A stretch of DNA of 15,113 nucleotides, from contig DASQWX010000030.1 in the NCBI GenBank assembly GCA_035640035.1, positions 1 to 15,113 of the forward strand, written 5' to 3'. This DNA comes from 13-2-20CM-68-14 sp035640035. GTDB lineage: Bacteria > Actinomycetota > Thermoleophilia > Gaiellales > Gaiellaceae. The notes under the pieces are model-generated. The model had not been told where the DNA came from. It made no database searches and saw only the letters and a list, made by a program, of their open reading frames with translations. Shown here piece after piece: positions 5,756-12,470 of the stretch (the first letter of the stretch is position 1; each line of letters starts with the position of its first letter). Position numbers and translations under genes: made by a program.

Positions 5756-7243
5756 ATGCGCGTCGAGGTCGAAGCCGGATCGCCCGAGTCCGTCGACGCC
5801 GACGTCCTCGCCGCGCCGCTTCTCGCGGCGGAGCCGGCAAATGCGCCGGTGGCGGCGCTGAACGAGCGCCTCGGTGGCCTGATCGCCAAGCTCGTGGACG
5901 AGGGCGAGCTCAGCGGCAAGCTGAAGACGGCGCCGATCCTCCACGTGGACGGAGAGCTCAACGCGGCCCGCCTTGCGATCGCGGGGATCGGCGCCCGCGC
6001 CGGGATCGACGCGGACGCGGTGCGCACCGCGGCCGCGACGGTCGCGCGCGAGACGCGCGACTACGCATCCACCGTCGCCTGGCTGCTCGACGACTCGTTA
6101 CCGCTCTCGCCTCCCGAGCAGGCGCGCGCGATCGTCGACGGCACGATCCTCGGCTCCTACGACCCCGGGGGCTGGAAGAGCGACGAGGAAACGCCGCGGC
6201 TCGAGCGGCTCGCGATCATCTCCGCCGACTCCGAAGTCGCGGCGGCCGCGGGACGGGCAGCGGTGGTCGCGAATTGGACGAACCGCGCCCGCGAGCTCGC
6301 GAACGCGCCCCCGAACGAGCTGACGCCCGAGCGCCTGGCCCAACGTGCGGCCGAGGTCGCCAACACGTCGCCTGAGCTCTCGGCGGAGGCGCTCGGCCTG
6401 GAGGAGATTCGCGAGCTCGGGATGGGCGCGCTTGCCGGTGTCGCGCAGGGAAGCCATAACCCGGCGCAGCTGATCGTGATGCGCTACGAGCCCGCGGAGC
6501 CGCGTACCGACATCGTCCTCGGTCTCGTCGGCAAGGCGGTCACGTTCGACACCGGCGGGATCTCGATCAAGAAGGCCCTCTACATGGAGGACATGAAGGG
6601 CGACATGGCAGGCGGAGGCGCCGTCATCGCCACGCTCGGGGCGCTGGCCGAGCTCGGATGCCCACTCCGGGTCATCGGCGTCGTCGGGGCGACGGAGAAC
6701 GCGGTCGGCGGCGGGTCCTTCCGGCCCGGCGACATCCTCACAGCGGTGAACGGGAAGACGATCGAGATCATCAACACGGACGCGGAAGGACGTCTCGTCC
6801 TGGCCGACGCTCTCCCCTACGCGCGGCAGCTCGGCGCCACACATCTCGTCGACCTTGCGACGTTGACCGGCGCGATGGAGCGCGCGCTCGGCGACTTCTA
6901 CGCCGGCGTCTTCGCAAACGACGCCGAATGGCGGACGCTCGTCGTCGAGTCAGGCGAGGCGAGCGGCGACCACGCGTGGCCGTGGCCGCTCCACTCTCGC
7001 TATCGGCGCTTCATCGACTCGGACTACGCCGATCTGAAGAACTCCAACATTCGCTCTCAGGGCGTTCCCGTCTTCGCGGCGGAGTTCCTGCGCGAGTTCG
7101 CGGGCGACGGCCCGTGGGCGCACATCGACATGGCCGGCACAGGTTTCTTCACGTGGCCGCGCCACGACTACCTCTGGCAGCGCGGCGGTACGGGCTACGG
7201 CGTCCGCCTGCTCTGCGAGCTCGCGCACAGGCTGAGCACTTGA
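5756..7243 (+). CDS. pepA: Leucyl aminopeptidase (peptidase family M17, PepA)
   Basis: A 495-residue cytosolic M17 metallo-aminopeptidase that removes N-terminal residues from peptides; length is normal for PepA. The C-terminal catalytic domain has all expected residues: K260 and D265 in GKAVTFDTGG, K272, D283, then D342, E344 and R346 in the family signature NTDAEGRLVL. These keep the spacing of the E. coli two-metal ligands (K270, D275, D293, D352, E354) and catalytic K282/R356, offset by exactly 10. The N-terminal macro-like domain (1-150) is more variable, as usual. The TGA stop overlaps the TTG start of the acyl-CoA dehydrogenase gene (TTGA), implying translational coupling despite no obvious metabolic link. 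Confidence 0.93.
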   Translation: MRVEVEAGSPESVDADVLAAPLLAAEPANAPVAALNERLGGLIAKLVDEGELSGKLKTAPILHVDGELNAARLAIAGIGARAGIDADAVRTAAATVARETRDYASTVAWLLDDSLPLSPPEQARAIVDGTILGSYDPGGWKSDEETPRLERLAIISADSEVAAAAGRAAVVANWTNRARELANAPPNELTPERLAQRAAEVANTSPELSAEALGLEEIRELGMGALAGVAQGSHNPAQLIVMRYEPAEPRTDIVLGLVGKAVTFDTGGISIKKALYMEDMKGDMAGGGAVIATLGALAELGCPLRVIGVVGATENAVGGGSFRPGDILTAVNGKTIEIINTDAEGRLVLADALPYARQLGATHLVDLATLTGAMERALGDFYAGVFANDAEWRTLVVESGEASGDHAWPWPLHSRYRRFIDSDYADLKNSNIRSQGVPVFAAEFLREFAGDGPWAHIDMAGTGFFTWPRHDYLWQRGGTGYGVRLLCELAHRLST

Positions 7244-8373
7244 ACTTCGATCTGACGCGCGAGCAGCGGCTCGTCCGTGACACGGTGCGCGAGTTCGCCG
7301 AGTCGCGGATCGCCCCCGTCGCCGCCGAGCTCGACCGGGAGCACCGTTTCCCCTACGACCTGATCGCCGAGCTCGCGGAGCTCGGCCTGATGGGGATGAC
7401 CGTCCCAGAGGAATACGGCGGCGCCGGGGCTGACACCGTCTCGTACGCCATCGCCGTCGAGGAACTGACGCGGATCGACTCTTCGGTCGCGATCACGGTC
7501 GCCGCGCACCACTCGCTCGGCACTCTGCCGATCTTCTACTTCGGAACCGAGGAACAAAAGCAGGAGTGGCTGCCGGAGCTCGCCGCAGGCAAGCAGCTCG
7601 CTGCGTTCGGCCTGACCGAGCCGGGCGCCGGTTCCGACGCCGGCGCGACGCGAACGACCGCCGAGCTTCGCGACGGGGACTGGGTGATCAACGGCTCCAA
7701 GATCTTCATCACGAACGCGGGCACCGACATCACCGCTTGCGTGACGATCACCGCGCGGACCGGCGACGACGAGATCTCGAGCCTGATCGTCCCGAACGGG
7801 ACTCCCGGATACGAGATCTCCGCCCCGATGGAGAAGATGGGCTGGCACGCCTCGGACACGCGCGAGCTCTCGTTCCGCGATTGCTCGGTCCCGGAGGGCA
7901 ACCTGCTCGGCCCGCGGGGCCAAGGGTTCAACCAGTTCCTCGAGATCCTCGACGGGGGTCGCATCTCCGTCGCCGCCATGGGCGTGGGGCTGGCGCAGGG
8001 CGCCTACGACCTCGCGCTTGCGTACGCGCAGGACCGTGAGCAGTTCGGACAGCCGATCGCCCGATTCCAGGCTGTCCAGTTCCGGCTCGCGGACATGGCG
8101 ACCGAAATCGAGGCGGCGCGGAACCTGGTCTATAGAGCCGCGTGGACGAAGGATCAAGGCCGCCCGTTCGGCAAGGAGGCCGCGATCGCGAAGCTCTACA
8201 CCGGCGAGATGTCTCACCGCGTTGTCGACTGGGCTCTGCAGCTGCACGGCGGCTACGGCTACATGGACGAGTTCCCCATCTCGCGCCTCTACCGCGACCA
8301 GAAGATCCTCGAGATCGGTGAGGGCACAAACGAAGTCCAGCGTATGGTTATCGCGAGGCACCTGGGGCTTTGA
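7240..8373 (+). CDS. Acyl-CoA dehydrogenase (short/medium-chain type)
   Basis: A 377-residue FAD-dependent acyl-CoA dehydrogenase catalysing alpha,beta-desaturation of acyl-CoA and passing electrons to ETF; length is typical. Visible motifs: EEYGGAGAD (about 59-67), FGLTEPGAGSDAGATRT with WVINGSKIFITNAG (FAD/substrate site), DREQFGQPIARFQAVQF (264-280) and LQLHGGYGYMDEFP. Near the C-terminus EIGEGTNEVQ supplies Glu361, the position of the catalytic base of short-chain and butyryl-CoA dehydrogenases. Isovaleryl-CoA dehydrogenase has a non-Glu residue there, so despite the leucine-type genes upstream this is more likely a straight-chain enzyme. The TTG start at 7240 overlaps the pepA stop; it gives the normal family N-terminus (NFDLTREQRLVRDTVREF). 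The 3' end is duplicated downstream. Confidence 0.92.
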   Translation: MNFDLTREQRLVRDTVREFAESRIAPVAAELDREHRFPYDLIAELAELGLMGMTVPEEYGGAGADTVSYAIAVEELTRIDSSVAITVAAHHSLGTLPIFYFGTEEQKQEWLPELAAGKQLAAFGLTEPGAGSDAGATRTTAELRDGDWVINGSKIFITNAGTDITACVTITARTGDDEISSLIVPNGTPGYEISAPMEKMGWHASDTRELSFRDCSVPEGNLLGPRGQGFNQFLEILDGGRISVAAMGVGLAQGAYDLALAYAQDREQFGQPIARFQAVQFRLADMATEIEAARNLVYRAAWTKDQGRPFGKEAAIAKLYTGEMSHRVVDWALQLHGGYGYMDEFPISRLYRDQKILEIGEGTNEVQRMVIARHLGL

Positions 8374-8389
8374 GCTGGACTTCGTTTGT
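8326..8389. repeat. 16-bp perfect inverted repeat spanning the acyl-CoA dehydrogenase stop codon
   Basis: acaaacgaagtccagc (8326-8341) is the exact inverted complement of 8374-8389, with a 32-base loop holding the last codons and the stop. The left arm is coding; the right arm starts immediately after TGA. In RNA it could fold back over the end of the gene. There is no T-tract, so it is not a standard terminator. Confidence 0.85.
8333..8371 (+). repeat. Direct repeat, copy 1: 3' end of the acyl-CoA dehydrogenase gene
   Basis: A 39-base segment encoding the last residues (VQRMVIARHLGL) recurs 103 bases downstream at 8436-8474 with one difference (G to C in the final Gly codon region). Confidence 0.95.
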
Positions 8390-8397
8390 CCGGCAAT

Positions 8398-8425
8398 CCG
8401 GTGCCAGACTTCAGTCTGGCTCCGG
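8398..8425. repeat. REP-like palindrome A (gccagact-tc-agtctggc)
   Basis: An 8-bp perfect stem (8403-8410 / 8413-8420) with a 2-nt spacer, then a T:T mismatch and outer ccgg arms: a 28-bp near-perfect palindrome. It lies between the inverted repeat and the duplicated gene end. Confidence 0.8.
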
Positions 8426-8435
8426 CGAACAATTC

Positions 8436-8476
8436 AAGTCCAGCGTATGGTTATCGCGAGGCACCTGGGCCTTTAG
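8436..8476 (+). pseudogene. Direct repeat, copy 2: duplicated 3' remnant of the acyl-CoA dehydrogenase gene
   Basis: Bases 8436-8474 repeat 8333-8371 with 38 of 39 identical. The copy keeps the same codons in phase (VQRMVIARHLGL) and ends in its own stop, TAG at 8474-8476, while the intact gene ends in TGA. The 103-base offset puts it in another frame, so it is not read from the gene. It has no start or body: a remnant, not a gene. Confidence 0.85.
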
Positions 8477-8502
8477 GGACTGGCACCTCGGGTGCCAGGC
8501 CC
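8476..8502. repeat. REP-like palindrome B (ctggcacc-tcg-ggtgccag)
   Basis: An 8-bp perfect stem (8480-8487 / 8491-8498) with a 3-nt loop, an A:G mismatch, then outer ggg/ccc arms. The architecture is that of palindrome A with the core in the opposite orientation. It could also end transcription from the upstream gene, although no T-tract follows. Confidence 0.8.
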
Positions 8503-8527
8503 TGAAACGGCAACGAAGCTGGCTCCC

Positions 8528-8533
8528 TACACT
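8528..8533 (+). promoter_or_regulatory. Putative -10 hexamer (TACACT) of the copper locus
   Basis: TACACT ends 9 nt before ATG 8543. A weak ctgaaa at 8502-8507 could be a distant -35, but the spacing is long. No CsoR-like G/C-tract operator is apparent nearby, so copper control is not visible at this site. Confidence 0.45.
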
Positions 8534-8542
8534 GACGAAAAG

Positions 8543-9376
8543 ATGCGGCGCCTCGCCCTGCTCCTGTTGCTTGTCCCGCTCGCCGCCGGATGCTCGTCGG
8601 GCGCGAAGAAGATCGTCATCCAGCCGGCAAAGACGTACAAGCTGGCCGACTTCGAGCCGGCGGCCCCCGTCTCGCCCCGCAAGCCGACGACGGTCGCGTT
8701 CACGATCGACCAGCCTTCGGGCTCGCCGCTCACCGAGTACCGCACCGGCGCGGGCCCCCACACCGGCGTCCACCTGATCATCGTGCGCGAGGACCTCGCG
8801 CTGATCATCCATCGCCATCCGCCGTTGCAGGCCGGAGGTCGGTTCGAGCAGAAGGTCGTCTTCCCCGCGCCCGGGCGCTACCGCGTCATCGTCGATGCCT
8901 ATCCGCAGCACGGCGGCCCGGTTCCGAACTTCCAGCTGTTCAAGGACATCCAGGTACGGGGCGTCCCGGAACCCCAGCCTGTCGGCAATTACAAGCCGGT
9001 TCAGCACGTGGGTGGCTTCACCTTCTCCGCCCCGCGACGACCGCGCGTGAAGGCGATCCAGGCGTCGCTGATGACGGTCCACGTCACGAACGCGGCCGGC
9101 AAACCCGCTCACTTCGTTCCCTGGTATGGCGCGCTCGCGCACGCGATCTTCTTCCACGTCGGGACGCTCGACTACTTCCACACCCACGTGTGCGCAGCGG
9201 GGGCAACCGGTTGCGCCTCGCTCCTCGCCGGCGCGCAGGTGACCGGGCGCAGCGCGGCGCCGGGGAAGCTGACGATCGGCGTCCTGCTCCCGACCGCGGG
9301 GACCTGGAAGCTGTTCCTCCAGGCGAGGCCGGACGGACACCTCGTCACCGTCCCGTACGTCCTCAAGGCCGAATGA
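8543..9376 (+). CDS. His-rich lipoprotein with two tandem beta domains, copper-locus-associated
   Basis: A 277-residue exported lipoprotein: the signal MRRLALLLLLVPLAAGC ends in a lipobox with Cys17. The mature part seems to hold two copies of one Ig/cupredoxin-like fold. Domain 1 (about 50-140) has GVHLIIVREDLALIIHRHPP, then VFPAPGRYRVIVD. Domain 2 (about 170-277) has MTVHVTN, LAHAIFFHVGTLDYFHTHVC and LLPTAGTWKLFLQ in the same order. Histidines cluster at the matching places (H73, H77, H90, H92; H200, H205, H213, H215), with C217 and C224 extra, suggesting metal binding outside the membrane. It resembles YtkA-like or heavy-metal-associated secreted domains, but I cannot name a family. The start follows TACACT; in-frame sequence further upstream lies in the repeat. 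Its stop overlaps the next start (ATGA). Confidence 0.8.
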   Translation: MRRLALLLLLVPLAAGCSSGAKKIVIQPAKTYKLADFEPAAPVSPRKPTTVAFTIDQPSGSPLTEYRTGAGPHTGVHLIIVREDLALIIHRHPPLQAGGRFEQKVVFPAPGRYRVIVDAYPQHGGPVPNFQLFKDIQVRGVPEPQPVGNYKPVQHVGGFTFSAPRRPRVKAIQASLMTVHVTNAAGKPAHFVPWYGALAHAIFFHVGTLDYFHTHVCAAGATGCASLLAGAQVTGRSAAPGKLTIGVLLPTAGTWKLFLQARPDGHLVTVPYVLKAE

Positions 9377-9993
9377 GGCGCGCGCTCGCCTGGACCGGAG
9401 TCATGGCGCTCGTCGTCCTCGGCTCGCGGGCAATCGTCTACGCGCTGGCACCCTCGCCACTCGCAGCCGAGCTCTCGCACAGAGCCGGGGGACCGCGGCT
9501 CCCAGTCCTCGCCGCCGCCGCCCTCATGCTCGCGCTCGCACTCTCGGCCGCCGCGGTCTGGCTGGCAGCGCTCGGGGTACGCGAGCGGCGGCTGCTCGAG
9601 ACGCGGCGTGTACTGGCGGTGCCGCGTGTGCGGCTGGGCCTTCTGGCGTCCCGCGCGGTCGCGCTCTGGCTGGTCTCCATGCCGGCCTTCGCCTACCTCG
9701 AGTCCTACATCCACTGGCGGCAGGGCCTCGGCTGGCACGGGCTCCACTGCCTGATAGGGCCAGTCCACCGAAACGCGATTCCGGTCCTCGGCGCGCTGTC
9801 GCTCCTCGCCGCTGCGCTCGCCGCGGCGGCCGAGCACGTGCTCGCCTGGATGCGGCGCACGATCGCCCGACTGATCGCGAGCCCGAGGAGCTCGGCTGCC
9901 CTGCTGGTCTTTGCGCCCGCCTCGTACGAAGCTCCCCCGACCCCGGTATACGCCGCTCCGCTCGGGGCCCGCGGCCCTCCGCCGCGCTCCTGA
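9373..9993 (+). CDS. Four-helix membrane protein with His/Cys cluster, unknown family
   Basis: A 206-residue integral membrane protein with hydrophobic segments at about 5-25, 45-68, 88-108 and 134-158, and a Pro-rich C-terminal tail. Between helices 3 and 4 lies the striking motif YIHWRQGLGWHGLHCLIGPV followed by HRNAIP: His114, His122, His125, Cys126 and His132 within 19 residues, next to membrane boundaries. That is a plausible metal (copper) or heme site. ATG at 9373 overlaps the lipoprotein stop, so the two proteins are likely made together and may be partners. The ycnI gene follows after 45 nt containing a hairpin. I do not recognise the family; the copper role is inferred only from the neighbours and the His/Cys cluster. 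Confidence 0.75.
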   Translation: MRRALAWTGVMALVVLGSRAIVYALAPSPLAAELSHRAGGPRLPVLAAAALMLALALSAAAVWLAALGVRERRLLETRRVLAVPRVRLGLLASRAVALWLVSMPAFAYLESYIHWRQGLGWHGLHCLIGPVHRNAIPVLGALSLLAAALAAAAEHVLAWMRRTIARLIASPRSSAALLVFAPASYEAPPTPVYAAPLGARGPPPRS

Positions 9994-9997
9994 CGTC

Positions 9998-10017
9998 GCC
10001 GCGGCCGACGCCGCGGC
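9998..10017 (+). other. Intra-operon hairpin before ycnI
   Basis: gccgcgg-ccgacg-ccgcggc is a perfect 7-bp GC stem with a 6-nt loop, 4 nt after the membrane-protein stop and 9 nt before the ycnI ribosome binding site. There is no T-tract. It may protect or separate translation of the two halves of the operon. Confidence 0.5.
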
Positions 10018-10026
10018 TCCTCGACG

Positions 10027-10033
10027 AAAGGAG
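10027..10033 (+). promoter_or_regulatory. Strong ribosome binding site (AAAGGAG) of ycnI
   Basis: AAAGGAG ends 5 nt before GTG 10039, the best Shine-Dalgarno match in the window. It fixes the start of ycnI, the first gene of the locus that is not start/stop-coupled to its predecessor. Confidence 0.85.
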
Positions 10034-10038
10034 ACTCT

Positions 10039-10635
10039 GTGCACGCCAATTCAGTGCGCGCCCGCGCGCTCGTCGGCCTGGCGGCGGCAAGTGCCGCGCT
10101 GACCGCCGTCTCCAGCGCCTGGGCACACGCCGAGATCAGCCCACCGGTGACGAAATCGAAGGACCTCCAGCTCTTCACGCTCGCGGTCCCGACCGAGAAG
10201 GAGGGCGTGACGACGACGAAGATCGAGCTCATGCCGCCGAGCGGCTTCGGGATCGACTCGTTCGTCCCGGAGACTGGGTGGAAGCGCCAGCTCCAGCAGA
10301 CCGGCTCGGGGGAGAACGCGGTGATCCAGAAGGTCACCTGGGCCGGAGGAAGCGTTCCGACCGACGAGGACGCGATCTTCCAGTTCCTCGCCAGTCCGGA
10401 CTCGAGCAAGACGTACACGTTCAAGGTTCGGCAGACGTACTCCGACGGCTCGGTCGTCGACTGGTCGGGGCCGGAATCCTCGGACACGCCCGCTCCGAGA
10501 ATCGAGGCGAAGTCGTCGCTCGGAGGCCGTGGCAGCTCGACGCTTTCCATTATCGCGCTCGTCGTCGGCGGCGCGGGGGTCGTCCTCGCCGGGCTGGCGC
10601 TCGTGATACGCGGAGGGACGCGCCCGGTCGCATGA
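10039..10635 (+). CDS. ycnI: YcnI-like copper-binding protein (DUF1775)
   Basis: A 198-residue membrane-anchored extracytoplasmic protein. The signal peptide should be cut after AWA at residue 29, leaving His30 as the first residue (HAEISPP). In the YcnI family the N-terminal histidine with a nearby acidic residue forms a mono-histidine brace for Cu(II). The DUF1775 beta-sandwich follows: LFTLAVPTEKEGVTTTKIEL (45-64, E53 a candidate ligand), then FGIDSFVPETGW and a C-terminal VVDWSGPESSDTPAP. One transmembrane helix (about 168-188) anchors it. Its TGA overlaps the ATG of the CopC-CopD gene, the pairing seen in the Bacillus ycnKJI locus, supporting a role in periplasmic/extracellular copper acquisition or chaperoning. 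Confidence 0.9.
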   Translation: MHANSVRARALVGLAAASAALTAVSSAWAHAEISPPVTKSKDLQLFTLAVPTEKEGVTTTKIELMPPSGFGIDSFVPETGWKRQLQQTGSGENAVIQKVTWAGGSVPTDEDAIFQFLASPDSSKTYTFKVRQTYSDGSVVDWSGPESSDTPAPRIEAKSSLGGRGSSTLSIIALVVGGAGVVLAGLALVIRGGTRPVA

Positions 10636-12356
10636 AGCGCGGCGCCGTGATCGCGCTCGCCGCGGCGGCAGCGTCACTGGGGTTGCCCGCCGCGGCTTGG
10701 GCCCACGCCGCTCTGTTGCAGGCGACGCCGGTGGCGAGCCGAGTCGTCAACAAGCCGCCGATGCAGGTTTCGCTGCGTTACAGCGAGGCGGTCGAGCCGC
10801 GCTTCGCGATCATCTCGGTCACCAACGCCGCCGGGGATAACGAGACGGCGGGCTCGCCGCGCCGGTCGCCCTCCGACTCGGACACGCTCGTCGTTCCCCT
10901 GAAGAAGCTCGCCGAAGGCTGGTACCTCGTTTACTGGCGCGTGATCTCGGTCGACGGCCATCCAGTTCGCGGAGCCTTCACGTTCGCGGTCGGCCCGAAC
11001 GCGGGACCTGCTCCCCAGTTCGTGATCCCGTCGACCTCCGAAACCGCGGCGTCGCCACGGCTCGTGACGGCTCGCTGGATCGCCTTCCTCTCGATGATGG
11101 CCGCGATCGGTCTCTTCGTGCTGCGGATGCTGATCGCGAGGCCGGTGGTGTCGCGTGTGGCCGGCACTCGCCTCCGGTACGTGACGATCGCCTTCGGCGC
11201 GGCGTCGATCGTCGCCCTGGTCGCGATCCCTGTCTACTTTCTGCTGGCAACAGCCGAGTTCGCTCTTCGGTCGTTCTGGAACTTCGGCGCGCTGTTCCCA
11301 CTCGTGCATGTCTCCGCGTTCGGGCACGGATGGCTCGATCTCGAATATGTGTTTGCCCTGTTCGCCGCTGCCGCGGCGGTTGCGATCTGGCTCGACCACC
11401 CGGAGCGGCGCCAGCGGTCGGTCGCCGGCTTGATCGCGCTCATGGGAGCGCTCGCCGCGGCCGCGGCCTGCCTCCTCGTCCCCGCGAGCGTTGGGCATGC
11501 CGGCCAGACGTCCCCGCGCGGTCTCTCGATCACGTTCGACTGGTTCCACCTGGCCGCAGGGTCCGTCTGGGTCGGAGGCTTGATCGGACTACTGGTGCTG
11601 GCGGCGAGCCTGCCGGCGGCGCGCCGCGTCGCTGGGCTCGTGGTCTGCGTCCCCCGCTTCTCGAACACTGCCTTCGTCTCCGTTCTCGTGTTGATCAGCG
11701 CCGGAATCGGCTCGTCCGTCCAGCACCTCCCCACGCTCGCGTCGCTCTGGCAGACGTCCTACGGGAAGGCGCTCCTCGTCAAGATCGGGCTCCTCGGCGC
11801 CGCGCTGCTCCTCGCCGCGGTCAACCTCCTTCGCACGGTTCCGCGGTTGAAGGCCTACGGCCGGCGCCCCGAGCTCGGTCCGCCGACGGCGAGCCTGCTG
11901 AGGCGGCTCGTCGCGGGCGAGTCGCTGCTCGTCTCCGGCGCCGTCCTCGCCGCGGCCGTCGTCTCGAGCCTCGCTCCTCCGTCGAAGGCGCTCGCGTCCG
12001 TTGGCGGCGCGGCGGCCCACGTTGGCCCGGGCCTGGTCAACGAGGTCGTCAATCGCAACGGCTACCGCCTCACCGTCCTCGTCTCGCCGAACCGCGCCGC
12101 AGTGCCGAACTCGTTCCAGGTCGCGATCAGCCGTGGCGGGAAGCCGATACGCAACGCTGACGTCACGGTCGACTTCGCGATGCTCGACATGGAGATGGGC
12201 CAGCAGGCCTACCACCTGTCCGAGACCTCGCCCGGCACCTACGGGCACGCGGCGCCTGCGCTGGTGATGGTCGGCCACTGGGGTCTTTCGTTCCAGATCG
12301 CGCCTCCCGGACAGAAGCCGTTCACGGTGCTGCTCGTCGACAAGGCAAGCGGATGA
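10632..12356 (+). CDS. copCD: CopC-CopD fusion with C-terminal YtkA-like domain (YcnJ-like)
   Basis: A 574-residue copper protein in three parts. After a signal peptide (cut after AWA, residue 24) comes a CopC domain (25-120) with a complete Cu(II) site: N-terminal His25, then Asp108 and His110 in SVDGHPVRGAF, the same relative spacing as H1/D83/H85 in CopC proteins. The CopD membrane domain (about 145-445, roughly 8 helices) carries VGHAGQTSP, DWFHLAAGSVWVGGL (His289, His306) and SYGKALLVKIGLL. The C-terminal extracytoplasmic part (480-574) resembles a YtkA/FixH-like beta domain and holds a Met motif, MLDMEMG (M517, M520, M522). It would bind copper outside and move it inward across the membrane. 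ATG overlaps the ycnI stop; the next small gene overlaps its stop. Confidence 0.92.
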   Translation: MKRGAVIALAAAAASLGLPAAAWAHAALLQATPVASRVVNKPPMQVSLRYSEAVEPRFAIISVTNAAGDNETAGSPRRSPSDSDTLVVPLKKLAEGWYLVYWRVISVDGHPVRGAFTFAVGPNAGPAPQFVIPSTSETAASPRLVTARWIAFLSMMAAIGLFVLRMLIARPVVSRVAGTRLRYVTIAFGAASIVALVAIPVYFLLATAEFALRSFWNFGALFPLVHVSAFGHGWLDLEYVFALFAAAAAVAIWLDHPERRQRSVAGLIALMGALAAAAACLLVPASVGHAGQTSPRGLSITFDWFHLAAGSVWVGGLIGLLVLAASLPAARRVAGLVVCVPRFSNTAFVSVLVLISAGIGSSVQHLPTLASLWQTSYGKALLVKIGLLGAALLLAAVNLLRTVPRLKAYGRRPELGPPTASLLRRLVAGESLLVSGAVLAAAVVSSLAPPSKALASVGGAAAHVGPGLVNEVVNRNGYRLTVLVSPNRAAVPNSFQVAISRGGKPIRNADVTVDFAMLDMEMGQQAYHLSETSPGTYGHAAPALVMVGHWGLSFQIAPPGQKPFTVLLVDKASG

Positions 12357-12460
12357 CGCGCGGAATCGCGATCAAGCTGCTCCTGGCGTTCGCCGCGCTC
12401 GGCGCCGGCATCGCAGCGGTCGTGATCGTGGCGCTCCTCGTTCGAGACACGATCGGATAG
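12353..12460 (+). CDS. 35-residue single-helix membrane microprotein
   Basis: A short gene: MTRGIAIKLLLAF, then AALGAGIAAVVIVALLV, ending RDTIG. The basic start and hydrophobic core (about 5-30) with a charged end make a single transmembrane helix. Its ATG overlaps the copCD stop (ATGA), and its stop is 10 nt before the next gene, the arrangement of a real operon member rather than a chance frame. Function is unknown; by position it may be a small subunit that stabilises or regulates the CopD membrane domain. A coincidental frame remains possible given its size, so conservation is the key test. Confidence 0.6.
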   Translation: MTRGIAIKLLLAFAALGAGIAAVVIVALLVRDTIG

Positions 12461-12470
12461 AGATCCGCGA

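Noticed and set aside
5666..5944. Upstream extension of the small helical-protein gene to 174 residues
   Set aside because: It runs antisense into the pepA start; ATG 5665 has an AGAAGG sequence close by and begins the plausible helical protein.
7240..8373. Isovaleryl-CoA dehydrogenase
   Set aside because: The catalytic glutamate is in the GEGT position typical of short-chain dehydrogenases, whereas isovaleryl-CoA dehydrogenase carries it elsewhere.
8476..8542. CsoR or CopY operator for the copper locus
   Set aside because: The palindrome ctggcacc/ggtgccag matches the REP-like family rather than known copper-repressor sites.
8492..8542. Earlier in-frame ATG (8492) for the lipoprotein
   Set aside because: It lies inside REP palindrome B and would place 17 polar residues before the signal peptide; ATG 8543 starts a perfect lipoprotein signal.
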